From positions 37,818-101,817 of the forward strand of contig JAGCDP010000024.1 in NCBI GenBank assembly GCA_017651065.1: a stretch of DNA of 64,000 bases. Reading direction: 5' to 3'. The stretch's first letter is position 1. Each line of letters begins with the position of its first letter. Under the pieces are notes generated by a model that was not told the DNA's origin, did no database searches, and saw only the letters and a program-made list of their open reading frames with translations. This DNA comes from Treponema sp. (GTDB lineage Bacteria > Spirochaetota > Spirochaetia > Treponematales > Treponemataceae). The position numbers and the translations under genes are program-made. Positions 1 to 9,011 of the stretch are shown here, one piece after another.

Positions 1-751
1 TCTTTGAAAAATACTGAACTGTGTTGAAGCCGTTTTCTGTTGCAATTTCGGTGATGTTTTTGGAAGTATAGATTAAATCGAGGCATGCCTTTTCTATTCT
101 ATATTTATTTATATAGTCTGTAAGGTTCATGCCCATATTTTTTTTAAACAGACGGATAAAGTGGCTTTTGCTGTAGGAAGTAATTTTTAAGATATCATCA
201 AGCGTAATGTTTTCGCGGTAATGCTCACGGATATAGTTCAAAGTATCTTCTATTGCATTTACTGTATGACGTTGTTCGGCCCGGCGGTTATCTGTAATTT
301 CTACATACTGATTTGTAAGAAGCACGCAGGAAATAATATCAAACAAAACCGATTTTACAAAAAGCTCATGACCAAAAGCTTTTTCATTTACAAATTGTGT
401 TGCATCACGAATCTTCATTAAAACTGCATCAGGGAGTTTTATAAACCGCGATACTCTTATACTGTCCAGTGTATTGCGGACCGGCTCCCCCTGATTCCCC
501 AGAACGGAACTGTCAAAAACCATTACATAACAATGATAGTCAATTCCTTCAATTTTCTTTACGTAATGATTTGTCCCGGGGTGCATAAAAATAACATCGC
601 CGGCTTTTGCAGTTGTAACGGAATCTTCCAGGCCAAACTCTACGGAACCGGTATCTATATAGAAGATTTCGTACTCAACCTGATGGTGCGCCTTTTCCAG
701 ATAGGTGGTTTGAGAAAACATACCGATTGGAATTTCATTGTTATATGACAT
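1..751 (-). CDS. AraC-family transcriptional regulator, 3' end cut by window edge
   Basis: Reading the minus strand from the ATG at 751 gives about 250 residues without a stop, running off the left edge. The start is MSYNNEIPIGMFSQTT. An N-terminal cupin-like sugar-binding segment follows (residues about 15-90, with the AGDVIFMHPGTNHYV pattern of AraC_binding). The C-terminal part is a double helix-turn-helix: NITLDDILKITSYSKSHFIRLFKK and then TDYINKYRIEKACLDLI, spoken of here only as key pieces. The visible end (NGFNTVQYFSK) is the second recognition helix, so only about 20-40 residues are missing. The gene is divergent from the esterase/Lpl cluster and is its probable regulator (inference). 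Its promoter lies only 6 nt before the ATG, with no Shine-Dalgarno. Confidence 0.9.
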   Translation of the reverse strand, partial: MSYNNEIPIGMFSQTTYLEKAHHQVEYEIFYIDTGSVEFGLEDSVTTAKAGDVIFMHPGTNHYVKKIEGIDYHCYVMVFDSSVLGNQGEPVRNTLDSIRVSRFIKLPDAVLMKIRDATQFVNEKAFGHELFVKSVLFDIISCVLLTNQYVEITDNRRAEQRHTVNAIEDTLNYIREHYRENITLDDILKITSYSKSHFIRLFKKNMGMNLTDYINKYRIEKACLDLIYTSKNITEIATENGFNTVQYFSK

Positions 752-757
752 AATTTA

Positions 758-786
758 ATTATATCATGCTTTTTAAAAAATGAGAA
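758..786 (-). promoter_or_regulatory. Sigma70-like promoter of the AraC-type gene, no room for a leader
   Basis: On the minus strand, TTCTCA (781-786), a 17-nt spacer and TATAAT (758-763, preceded by TG as in an extended -10). Six nucleotides separate the -10 from the ATG at 751, so transcription should begin at or next to the start codon. This is a prediction from sequence. Confidence 0.55.
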
Positions 787-898
787 TAAAGTGTAAAAAA
801 TGTGGTGATTTCCTTGTATTTTTTAGAAAAGTGTGGGACAATAATTTAACCAATGACAAAAGGTAGAATCTGACAATGACACATTCTGGAGAAACAAT

Positions 899-2284
899 AT
901 GCTTAGAATAGTAGAAACAAAACTTGGAAAAATCGAAGGGCTTCCTGCCGCAGATCCTAGAATTACTTCTTTTAAAGGCATTCCTTTTGCAAAGCAGCCT
1001 GTAGGCAATCTTCGCTGGCATGCACCTGTTCCTCTGGATGAATCAGATAAATGGGAAGGGCTTATGCAGGCCTACAAGTTTTCGCCAATTCCTGTTCAGC
1101 CAACTCCTTATTATGATCCTAATGATATTTACTGCCGCGAATGGTCTGTAGATAAAGATATCCCTATGGGCGAAGACTGCCTTACCGTAAACGTATGGAC
1201 TCCTGCAAATGCTGCAGACGAAAAGCTTCCTGTTTATTTCTGGATTTACGGTGGCGGATGGCAGACCGGTTTTACTGCCGAAATGGAATTTGACGGAGAA
1301 CGAATTGCTCGTCGTGGAATTGTTGTTGTTACTGTAAACTATCGTCTTAATATGTTCGGCTTCCTTTGTCATCCAGAAATTACTGCAGAAAATCCTGGAC
1401 AGCCTGCTAACTTTGGATTACTTGATCAGCGATGTGCCATGCAGTGGGTAAAAGATAACATCAGTGCTTTTGGCGGCGACCCTGATAATATTACAATCGG
1501 CGGTCAGTCTGCCGGCGGTGGAAGCGTTCTTAATCAGATTGCTTTTGGTACACAGGGAATCTATAAGCGTGCCGTAGTTCACAGCGGTATGTTCTATTCT
1601 CCTGATAACAGCTTCTTCCGTCAGAAGGACCTTAAGGAAGCAGAGCAGTGCGGTGTTGATTTCTTCAATTTTATAGGTGCAAAAAATCTTGCCGAAGCAC
1701 GCGCTATTGATACACAGACACTCCGCAAAAAGTGGGATGAATATGGAGGTCATGCAAAATCTATTGCAACCTGGACTCCTGTCCGCGATGATATTTTTGT
1801 AAAGGGCGATTTCTTTGCTTTGCTTGAAAAGGGTGAAATTGAGCCTGTTCCACTTATTCTTGGACACACAACTGATGAGTTCCTGTTCCCTGCTGATCCT
1901 GCAAATCCTGAAGGTCCAAAGATTCAGCCGCTTGCTATTGCCGTTCAGAAGTATCAGGAGTTCCAGGAAAAAATTGGTAAAGCTGCACCAAGCTACTATT
2001 ATATATTTGATGTTCCAATCCCTGGCTGGGATAATCCGGGAACCTTCCATTCTGTAGATCTTTGGTTCTGGTTCGAAACTCTTGCCAAATGCTGGAGACC
2101 TTTCAAGGGAATGCAGTATGATGTTTCGCGCAAGATGTGTAACTATCTGTGCAACTTTGTTAAAACCGGTAATCCTAATGGGAAAGATTGCGATGACAGT
2201 CTTCTTCCGGAGTGGAAACCATACACACAAGCCGACGGAAACAAGATGTTGTTCAATACTGACGCCCAGCCTGTAAAACTTTAA
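899..2284 (+). CDS. Type-B carboxylesterase (alpha/beta hydrolase)
   Basis: A 461-residue COesterase-family enzyme that hydrolyses carboxylic esters. The family signature EDCLTVNVW is at 92-100, the oxyanion YGGGW at 117-121, and the nucleophile elbow GGQSAGGGS puts the catalytic Ser at 204. An acid within GHTTDEF and a His in FHSVDLW complete a plausible triad. There is no signal peptide, so it is likely cytoplasmic, although related rumen enzymes act on acetylated or feruloylated plant oligosaccharides. GGAG lies about 9 nt before the ATG. It is first of a same-strand set with another esterase and an oligosaccharide importer, which suggests a role in deacylating imported saccharides (inference). 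The true substrate cannot be read from the sequence. Confidence 0.88.
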   Translation: MLRIVETKLGKIEGLPAADPRITSFKGIPFAKQPVGNLRWHAPVPLDESDKWEGLMQAYKFSPIPVQPTPYYDPNDIYCREWSVDKDIPMGEDCLTVNVWTPANAADEKLPVYFWIYGGGWQTGFTAEMEFDGERIARRGIVVVTVNYRLNMFGFLCHPEITAENPGQPANFGLLDQRCAMQWVKDNISAFGGDPDNITIGGQSAGGGSVLNQIAFGTQGIYKRAVVHSGMFYSPDNSFFRQKDLKEAEQCGVDFFNFIGAKNLAEARAIDTQTLRKKWDEYGGHAKSIATWTPVRDDIFVKGDFFALLEKGEIEPVPLILGHTTDEFLFPADPANPEGPKIQPLAIAVQKYQEFQEKIGKAAPSYYYIFDVPIPGWDNPGTFHSVDLWFWFETLAKCWRPFKGMQYDVSRKMCNYLCNFVKTGNPNGKDCDDSLLPEWKPYTQADGNKMLFNTDAQPVKL

Positions 2285-2361
2285 GTCATTGCTTCGCTGC
2301 GCTCGCAATGACATGAATTTCTAGGAAAATTCCCCTAGAAATTCTAAGAAAATTCTTAGAA
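2285..2361. repeat. Three tandem hairpins between the two esterase genes, including a mini family-A repeat
   Basis: Directly after the esterase stop are a 28-nt stem-loop ending in GTCATTGC/GCAATGAC (2285-2312, the short form of the dispersed family-A repeat), a perfect 10-bp hairpin AATTTCTAGG/CCTAGAAATT (2316-2325 with 2334-2343), and a 9-bp palindrome TTCTAAGAA/TTCTTAGAA (2342-2361). They probably protect or end the upstream mRNA. No clear U-run follows. A TATAAT at 2369-2374 may belong to the next gene's promoter. Confidence 0.7.
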
Positions 2362-2373
2362 ATGAGACTATAA

Positions 2374-3288
<915 letters not shown>

Positions 3289-3327
3289 AAAATAAAAACT
3301 TAAAAAAAGTCAATAAGGAGGACTTTT

Positions 3328-5055
3328 ATGAAAAAAATCGTTGCAATGTTGTTGGTTGCATGTGCACTTACAACATCAATGTTTGCAGCAAAGAAAGCTA
3401 AAGTAGAAACACTTAAGATTTCTGTCTTTACTATTCAGAACCGCAAACAGCCATCTAAGAGCAACAAAGCTTACAAGTGGCTCAAGGACGAATTTGGCGT
3501 TCAGTTCACTTGGGATATCTTGGTTGGTGACAAGGATCAGAAGATCGGTATGCTCATTGCTTCTGGAGATCTCCCAGATGTAGTTGAAGTAGACTCAGAA
3601 AAATTCCAGGGTGCTGGATGTCTTCGCGACCTTAAGCCTTTACTCGAAAAATACTGTCCAAACCTCATGAAGCACTATGCTGGTGTTTGGAAGCAGATGA
3701 TCGACGTTGACTCAGAAAAAGATGCTAACGGAAAGATCACAAAAGAACACATCTACTCACTCCCTAACTATGGTGTAATCGATGGAAAAGCTTCTGGTAC
3801 ATACTACAACCAGAATGGTTGGTGGATTCAGAAAGCTGTTCTTAAGGAATTCGGATACCCAACACTCGTAACTGTAGATGACTATTTCGATCTTCTCGAA
3901 AAATACTACAAGAAGTATCCAACAATCGATGGAATGCCAACAATTCCATTCTCAATCCTTACATATGACTGGGAAGCATTCAACCTCTGGAACCCACCTA
4001 ACTTCTTGGATGGTAATCCAAACGATGGTAACGGTCACGTAGAAGTAATCAATGGTAAGTATGTTTACAAAGATAACTTCACATCTGACGCTGCTAAGAG
4101 ATGGTTCAAGCTTGCTAACGGTTACTACAAGAGAGGCTTGATCGATCCAGCTTCTTTCACAGACAACAAAGACCAGTACTGGGCTAAAGTTACTCAGGGT
4201 CGTGTACTCGGATTCTTCATCCAGGGATGGGAATTCATGGGTAACTACGATAACGCTCTTATCGTAGACGGAAAAGGTGAAAGAACATATTGTCCTCTTC
4301 CATTGACATTCGATAAGTCAATCGTTGGACACTACGTAGACGATGATCTTCCAAACCTCCAGAGAGGTTATGGTATCACAACAAAGTGTTCTGAAGAAAA
4401 AGCTATCAAGATCCTTAAATTCATGGATGTAATGCTCGAAGAAGAAAACCAGAAGAAACTCTACTGGGGATTCGAAGGCGAAGATTACCTCATCGATAAG
4501 GACGGATCTGTAACTGGTGTTAAGGGTCAGCCATACCGCACAGCAAAGATGCGCAAGGAACAGAAAGATCCAAAATGGCAGGATAAGAACAAGGCTCTTC
4601 TTTGGAATGATGAAGCTCCAAAACTTGAAGGAACTATGCCAAGCGGATACAACCGCTCACTCGACGAATATCCATATGAACAGGCAGCTCTCAACGCTGA
4701 AAGTCCATGGGATACAGAACTTTGGGCAGCTTACGGTGTAGGTTCTTACAAGGAACTCATGGGTAAGGCTCAGACTTCTACAAAGAACGCTGGATGGTAC
4801 CCACTCTGGCAGTTGAACCCTAACGCTGAAAACGGTGGTGCTGAAGCTGATGCTAAGGCAGCACAGGTACAGTTCGAAGACACTTGGGCTCGCAAGTACC
4901 TCCCACAGATGATCATGTGTCAGACAGACGCTGAATTCGAAAAACTCTGGGCAGAATATGTTGCAGGTATTAAACCTTACTTCGTAACATGGAACAAGTA
5001 CTTCCAGGATTGTCTCGATGATCGCGTTTCTAAGTACGGTGGTCTTCCTGAGTAA
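3328..5055 (+). CDS. LplA-type extracellular oligosaccharide-binding protein
   Basis: A 575-residue solute-binding protein of the family 1/LplA type that captures saccharides outside the membrane for the two permeases that follow. The N-terminus MKKIVAMLLVACALTTSMFA is a signal sequence: either signal peptidase I cuts after FAA, or the LVAC at 9-12 acts as a spirochaetal lipobox; I cannot decide. The Shine-Dalgarno AAGGAGG is excellent. Codons are strongly biased to CTC, AAC, TAC, TTC and GAC, unlike the permease genes (which prefer CTT, AAT, TTT), pointing to very high expression. Two hairpins after the stop separate it from the permeases. The ligand is unknown; gut homologues bind xylan- or pectin-derived oligosaccharides. 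Confidence 0.9.
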   Translation: MKKIVAMLLVACALTTSMFAAKKAKVETLKISVFTIQNRKQPSKSNKAYKWLKDEFGVQFTWDILVGDKDQKIGMLIASGDLPDVVEVDSEKFQGAGCLRDLKPLLEKYCPNLMKHYAGVWKQMIDVDSEKDANGKITKEHIYSLPNYGVIDGKASGTYYNQNGWWIQKAVLKEFGYPTLVTVDDYFDLLEKYYKKYPTIDGMPTIPFSILTYDWEAFNLWNPPNFLDGNPNDGNGHVEVINGKYVYKDNFTSDAAKRWFKLANGYYKRGLIDPASFTDNKDQYWAKVTQGRVLGFFIQGWEFMGNYDNALIVDGKGERTYCPLPLTFDKSIVGHYVDDDLPNLQRGYGITTKCSEEKAIKILKFMDVMLEEENQKKLYWGFEGEDYLIDKDGSVTGVKGQPYRTAKMRKEQKDPKWQDKNKALLWNDEAPKLEGTMPSGYNRSLDEYPYEQAALNAESPWDTELWAAYGVGSYKELMGKAQTSTKNAGWYPLWQLNPNAENGGAEADAKAAQVQFEDTWARKYLPQMIMCQTDAEFEKLWAEYVAGIKPYFVTWNKYFQDCLDDRVSKYGGLPE

Positions 5056-5092
5056 TTAAAAGATAACTTTAATTAGTTATTCTTGAATTACT

Positions 5093-5122
5093 GATGTAAG
5101 GGTTCTTATGGGCCCTTACATC
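5093..5122 (+). terminator. Stem-loop after the binding-protein gene (first of two)
   Basis: A perfect 10-bp stem GATGTAAGGG (5093-5102) with CCCTTACATC (5113-5122) and a 10-nt loop. It has no U-run, so it may act as a 3' mRNA stabiliser rather than a terminator. Confidence 0.7.
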
Positions 5123-5130
5123 TACAAAAG

Positions 5131-5161
5131 GTCCACAGACCATTTCTGTGGACTTTTTTTT
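5131..5161 (+). terminator. Rho-independent terminator/attenuator between binding protein and permeases
   Basis: An 8-bp stem GTCCACAG (5131-5138) with CTGTGGAC (5146-5153), followed by eight T. It should end most transcripts after the binding-protein gene, with read-through giving lower permease levels. This fits the excess of binding protein normally needed in ABC import. Confidence 0.88.
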
Positions 5162-5204
5162 CAATGTAAAAAGTAAAAACTTCTTTTTTTAGTTGGTGTT
5201 TTTT

Positions 5205-6206
5205 ATGAAAAATAAAAAAACTGAAGCTGCTCCTGCAACAACAGAAACAGCTCTTACAAATAAAGTGAGCAAATGGCATAAACTAGGTAAGCAGAAAATG
5301 CTTATTTTAATGTCTGTTCCATTTGTTCTTTATGTTATCCTGTTCAGATATGTCCCTCTTTGGGGTTGGACAATGGCTTTCCAGTCATACAGACCAGGTG
5401 TAAAGTTCTCTGAACAGAGTTGGGTTGGTATTAAATGGTTTAAAGAACTGTTTAAAACATATAATGCTTCAACAAACGAGTATATCTGGAACTTCGAATT
5501 CCTTCGTTCTTTAAGAAATACAGTCGGAATGAGTCTTATCAGTACTGCTTTGGGTTACATCACAGCAATCTTAATTGCAGTATTCTTGAATGAAGTTCGT
5601 GTTATTGGGATTAAACGATTTGTTCAGACAGTATCATATCTCCCGCACTTCCTTTCTTGGGTAATTGTTACGGGTTTGGTTGCGAATGTTCTTTCCGTAG
5701 AAGGCGGAACTTTAAATAACATATTACAGGCACTTCATCTTATTAAAAAGCCTATACAGTGGCTTTCAACTCCAAAGTATTTCTGGCACATCATTGGTTG
5801 GACTTACGTATGGAAGGAAGTAGGATGGAATACTATTGTATACCTTGGTGCAATGACTGCCATTGACCCATGTCTGTACGAAGCAGCACAGATTGACGGT
5901 TGTGGACGTTTGCGCAAGATCTGGCATATCACATTGCCTGGAATTAAACCTACAATCATCATTATGTTGATTATGTCTGCCGGACATATCCTTGATGCTA
6001 ACTTCGAAATGCCGTTCTTCTTAAAGAATGGTCTTATTCAGGATGTTGCAAATACAATCGATATTTATGTATTGAAGTTTGGTTTCAACCTGTTTAACTT
6101 CTCGCTTGCAACAGCTGCAGGTATGTTTAAGAATGCCGTTAATATTATTCTCTTGCTTTTTGCTAACTGGCTTGCCAAGAGATCTGGTGAAGAGAGGTTG
6201 ATATAA
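5205..6206 (+). CDS. LplB-like ABC sugar permease (CUT1 family)
   Basis: Integral membrane subunit with about six transmembrane helices. The cytoplasmic EAA loop, EAAQIDGCGRLRKIWHITLP, is intact and would dock the ATPase. The ATG at 5205 gives 333 residues; upstream in-frame TTG and GTG codons (5193, 5196) would add only four. The sequence before the ATG is a poor ribosome site (TTGGTG), consistent with lower expression than the binding protein. The stop TAA shares its last A with the ATG of the next permease. No ATPase is encoded nearby, so a shared MsmK/UgpC-type ATPase elsewhere is expected (inference from CUT1 transporters). Confidence 0.9.
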   Translation: MKNKKTEAAPATTETALTNKVSKWHKLGKQKMLILMSVPFVLYVILFRYVPLWGWTMAFQSYRPGVKFSEQSWVGIKWFKELFKTYNASTNEYIWNFEFLRSLRNTVGMSLISTALGYITAILIAVFLNEVRVIGIKRFVQTVSYLPHFLSWVIVTGLVANVLSVEGGTLNNILQALHLIKKPIQWLSTPKYFWHIIGWTYVWKEVGWNTIVYLGAMTAIDPCLYEAAQIDGCGRLRKIWHITLPGIKPTIIIMLIMSAGHILDANFEMPFFLKNGLIQDVANTIDIYVLKFGFNLFNFSLATAAGMFKNAVNIILLLFANWLAKRSGEERLI

Positions 6207-7153
6207 TGGACGAGAAAAAACTGAATTCATATTATGCTGCTAAAAGACAGACACAGATAAGCAACATCATTTTTGATGCAATTATCTTCATTGTTCTTGC
6301 CTTTGTTGTAGTAGCTACTGTATATCCTTTCTGGAATACAATTGCAATTTCGTTCAACGATGGTTTCGACTCTCTTAAGGGCGGAATTAAGTTGTGGCCA
6401 AGAAAGTTTACATGGCAGAACTATGCCGACTTGTTTACAACAGACGAGATTTTCCATGCAGGACTTATTTCTGTTTCTCGTACTGTATTGCAGACAGTTT
6501 TGTGTGTATATTGTACAGCCATGCTTGCTTATGCTTTGAGCCGTAAAGAATTTGTAATCAGAAAACCACTTACTTCTATTGTTGTAATTTCTATGTACAT
6601 CAATGCCGGTTTGATTCCTGGTTACATGCTCATGAAGAACCTTCACCTTATTGGTAAGTTTGCAGTTTATATTGTTCCTTGTCTTGTAGATGTATTCAAC
6701 TTCATCCTTGTAAGAACATATATAAACGGACTTCCAGACAGCTTCGTTGAATCTGCTCGTATTGATGGTGCCAACGAATTTAAGATCTTCATGCAGATTA
6801 TCATGCCTCTTATTGTTCCTTCTATTGCTATGATTTCTTTGTTCGTAGCTGTAGGTGCATGGAACAGCTGGTTTGATACATACCTCTTCTGTTCAAATAA
6901 GACAAACCTTCATTCTTTGCAGTACGTATTGATGTCTTACTTGCAGGCTAGTCAGAACCAGTCTTCTTCTGCTTCTGATGCTGGTGCTATGGCCGTTGCC
7001 GCTGCAGCCGGTTCAACATCATCTGGTAGAACAACTCCAATTAGTATTCGTTCTTCTATTACAGTAGTTGCAACATTACCAATTCTTGTTGTTTACCCAT
7101 TCGTACAGAAGTACTTCGTAGTTGGTATGACAATTGGTGGTGTAAAAGAGTAA
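6206..7153 (+). CDS. LplC-like ABC sugar permease (CUT1 family)
   Basis: The second permease of the oligosaccharide importer, 315 residues with about six membrane helices. The EAA motif is ESARIDGANEFKIFMQIIMP, and the C-terminus ends FVVGMTIGGVKE as in LplC/YtcP relatives. It overlaps the upstream stop by one base (TAATG) and uses GAGAGG as ribosome site, so the two permeases are translationally coupled. A low-complexity Ser/Ala/Gly insertion (QNQSSSASDAGAMAVAAAAG, about 250-272) lies before the last helices, in a position where relatives have a short periplasmic loop; its role is unknown. Confidence 0.9.
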   Translation: MDEKKLNSYYAAKRQTQISNIIFDAIIFIVLAFVVVATVYPFWNTIAISFNDGFDSLKGGIKLWPRKFTWQNYADLFTTDEIFHAGLISVSRTVLQTVLCVYCTAMLAYALSRKEFVIRKPLTSIVVISMYINAGLIPGYMLMKNLHLIGKFAVYIVPCLVDVFNFILVRTYINGLPDSFVESARIDGANEFKIFMQIIMPLIVPSIAMISLFVAVGAWNSWFDTYLFCSNKTNLHSLQYVLMSYLQASQNQSSSASDAGAMAVAAAAGSTSSGRTTPISIRSSITVVATLPILVVYPFVQKYFVVGMTIGGVKE

Positions 7154-7156
7154 AGT

Positions 7157-7185
7157 GTCATTATCGGGCTTGCCCCGATAATCTC
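7157..7185. repeat. Dispersed palindromic repeat, family D
   Basis: A GTCATTATCGGGCTTGCCC core with inverted GATAATC end, directly after the permease stop. The same family is found at 15321, 15391, 40260 and 40295. It may form a 3' stem-loop. Confidence 0.75.
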
Positions 7186-7196
7186 TTAGACAGAAC

Positions 7197-7259
7197 GTCA
7201 TTGCGAGCCAAGGCGAAACAATCCATGGATTGCCACGTCGCTTCGCTCCTCGCAATGAC
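7197..7259. repeat. Dispersed repeat family A, inverted pair
   Basis: Two copies of the GTCATTGCGAG...CAATCC unit head to head, meeting at CAATCCATGGATTGCC. The pair forms a long imperfect hairpin between the importer operon and the HD-GYP gene and may serve as its terminator. Confidence 0.8.
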
Positions 7260-7265
7260 TTTTTT

Positions 7266-7294
7266 TTGCATTCAGATCTTTTTAATGATATAAT
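7266..7294 (+). promoter_or_regulatory. Promoter of the HD-GYP gene, leaderless layout
   Basis: TTGCAT (7266-7271), 17-nt spacer, TATAAT (7289-7294). The ATG at 7302 starts 8 nt after the last T of the -10, where transcription itself should start. No Shine-Dalgarno is present. Confidence 0.6.
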
Positions 7295-7301
7295 TAATAA
7301 T

Positions 7302-9011
7302 ATGTTACCTGGGCTTTATTTATCTGCATTTTTTGTTTCTCTTATAGAGCTTGTAATGTTCTATGAAAAGCGGCTTGGAAAAAACAGCCAGAACAGATTG
7401 ATTTTGTTCATCGCTTGTTTTATTGCAAACTACGGCTGTGCTTTTCAATCTTTTGCCATAATTGTAAACGAAGCAATATGCGGAATGCAGATTTATTTTA
7501 TTGGTAACACCCTTACCTTTGTTTTCCTTTTCTTTGTAATTGCAGATATTTGTACAGTAAAGCTTCATCGTTATGTTGAACGCTGTCTTTTTGGCGTTGC
7601 ATTTATAATAATGGCTTTGGTAGCAGTTTGCGCCCATTATGATCTTTTCTTTAAAAAGGTAGAAATTGGTCATTTTGCCGGGGCGGCCTATGTAATTAAG
7701 GAATATGGAGTTTTATATTTCCTTTATCCTTTGTTTATTCTTGCTAACACAATTGCCAGCATTTTTGTTATTCTTATTACCCGAAAAAAGGGCAAGAAGG
7801 TTTCTAAAAAAACAGTACTTTACCTTCTTGGAATACTTTTAATTACAGACATCACAACAATTATTTCTCTTATTACAAATTATCCGTTTGAAATTTATCC
7901 TTTTATTAATATTCTTCTTCTTGCAGCGCTTCTTGTAATTTTTAAGCATGCAGGAATGTATGATATGACCGAAAATCTTGTTAATGTTTTTTCGCAGCGA
8001 CTTGAATACGGTTATATTACCTTTGACAGAAAAAAACGTTTTCTTGGCTGTAACAGGTTTGCACAAAAGGTGCTTCCTCAATTAAAAGAAGCCGAAATTG
8101 ATGAATATTTAAATACAAAAGACTGCCAGTATTATTCAGTTATTCTTGACTGGATTGATGACTGGGTTGATGGCGACGAAAAAGAGCTTAAAATTACAAA
8201 TGGCGATATTACAGCTATGTCCACAATCCGTTATATTCGAAACGATAACCGAAATATTGGATATCTTGTAGAAATGCGCGATGTTACTTCACATCAGAAA
8301 TATCTGGAAAATCTGGAAGGTAACCGCCATTATCTTGAACTTGAAGTAGAAGAAAAATCAAATAAAATTGTTCATATTCAGGATTCGATTATTACCGGTA
8401 TTGCAAGTATGGTCGAAAGCCGCGACAACTCTACCGGGGACCATATTCGCCGTACAAGTGAAGGGGTTCGCATCTTTATAGAACAGATTAAAAAACATAA
8501 GGATTATGATTATCTTGGTGAATCTTTTTGTATTAATGTTACAAAAGCAGCTCCTATGCACGACCTTGGAAAAATTGCCGTTCATGATGCTGTTTTGCAA
8601 AAGCCGGGAAAGTTTATTCCGGAAGAATATGAAGCAATGAAGATTCACACCACAAAGGGTGCTGAAATAGTTGCCAATGTTCTTAGAGAAGTTGAAGACA
8701 AGCAGTTTAAGCAGATTTCTATAAACGTTGCTCATTATCATCATGAAAAATGGGATGGCAGCGGTTATCCTAAAGGGTTAAAGGGTGAAGAAATTCCTAT
8801 TGAAGCCCGTATAATGGCTTTTGCAGATGTTTTTGACGCACTTGTGACTAAGCGTTGCTACAAGGAGGCTTACGACTATGATACAGCCTTCGAGATTATG
8901 CAGGAAGAATTCGGCTCACACTTTGATCCTGATTTGGGAAGAATATTCTTAGAGTGTAAAGATGCGCTTGTAGAAATGTACAAGCTTGATTCGCTGTTGA
9001 ATAAGAACTAA
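7302..9011 (+). CDS. Membrane-anchored HD-GYP c-di-GMP phosphodiesterase
   Basis: A 569-residue signalling protein. Residues 1 to about 235 form seven hydrophobic helices like the 7TM sensor of some histidine kinases; a PAS-like segment follows (about 240-345), then a short coiled linker and an HD-GYP domain (about 355-560). Catalytic motifs are intact: MHDLGKIAVHD, HHEKWDGSGYPKGLKGEEIP and ADVFDALV. It should hydrolyse cyclic di-GMP in response to a membrane or envelope signal; the ligand is unknown. A longer reading from 7230 (MPRRFAPRND...) was rejected because those codons lie in the family-A repeat. The end overlaps the stop of convergent ettA by 4 bp. Confidence 0.9.
   Translation: MLPGLYLSAFFVSLIELVMFYEKRLGKNSQNRLILFIACFIANYGCAFQSFAIIVNEAICGMQIYFIGNTLTFVFLFFVIADICTVKLHRYVERCLFGVAFIIMALVAVCAHYDLFFKKVEIGHFAGAAYVIKEYGVLYFLYPLFILANTIASIFVILITRKKGKKVSKKTVLYLLGILLITDITTIISLITNYPFEIYPFINILLLAALLVIFKHAGMYDMTENLVNVFSQRLEYGYITFDRKKRFLGCNRFAQKVLPQLKEAEIDEYLNTKDCQYYSVILDWIDDWVDGDEKELKITNGDITAMSTIRYIRNDNRNIGYLVEMRDVTSHQKYLENLEGNRHYLELEVEEKSNKIVHIQDSIITGIASMVESRDNSTGDHIRRTSEGVRIFIEQIKKHKDYDYLGESFCINVTKAAPMHDLGKIAVHDAVLQKPGKFIPEEYEAMKIHTTKGAEIVANVLREVEDKQFKQISINVAHYHHEKWDGSGYPKGLKGEEIPIEARIMAFADVFDALVTKRCYKEAYDYDTAFEIMQEEFGSHFDPDLGRIFLECKDALVEMYKLDSLLNKN

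Noticed and set aside
7230..7301. Longer N-terminus of the HD-GYP protein (MPRRFAPRND...)
   Set aside because: These codons lie within the family-A repeat, and the promoter -10 is downstream of them.
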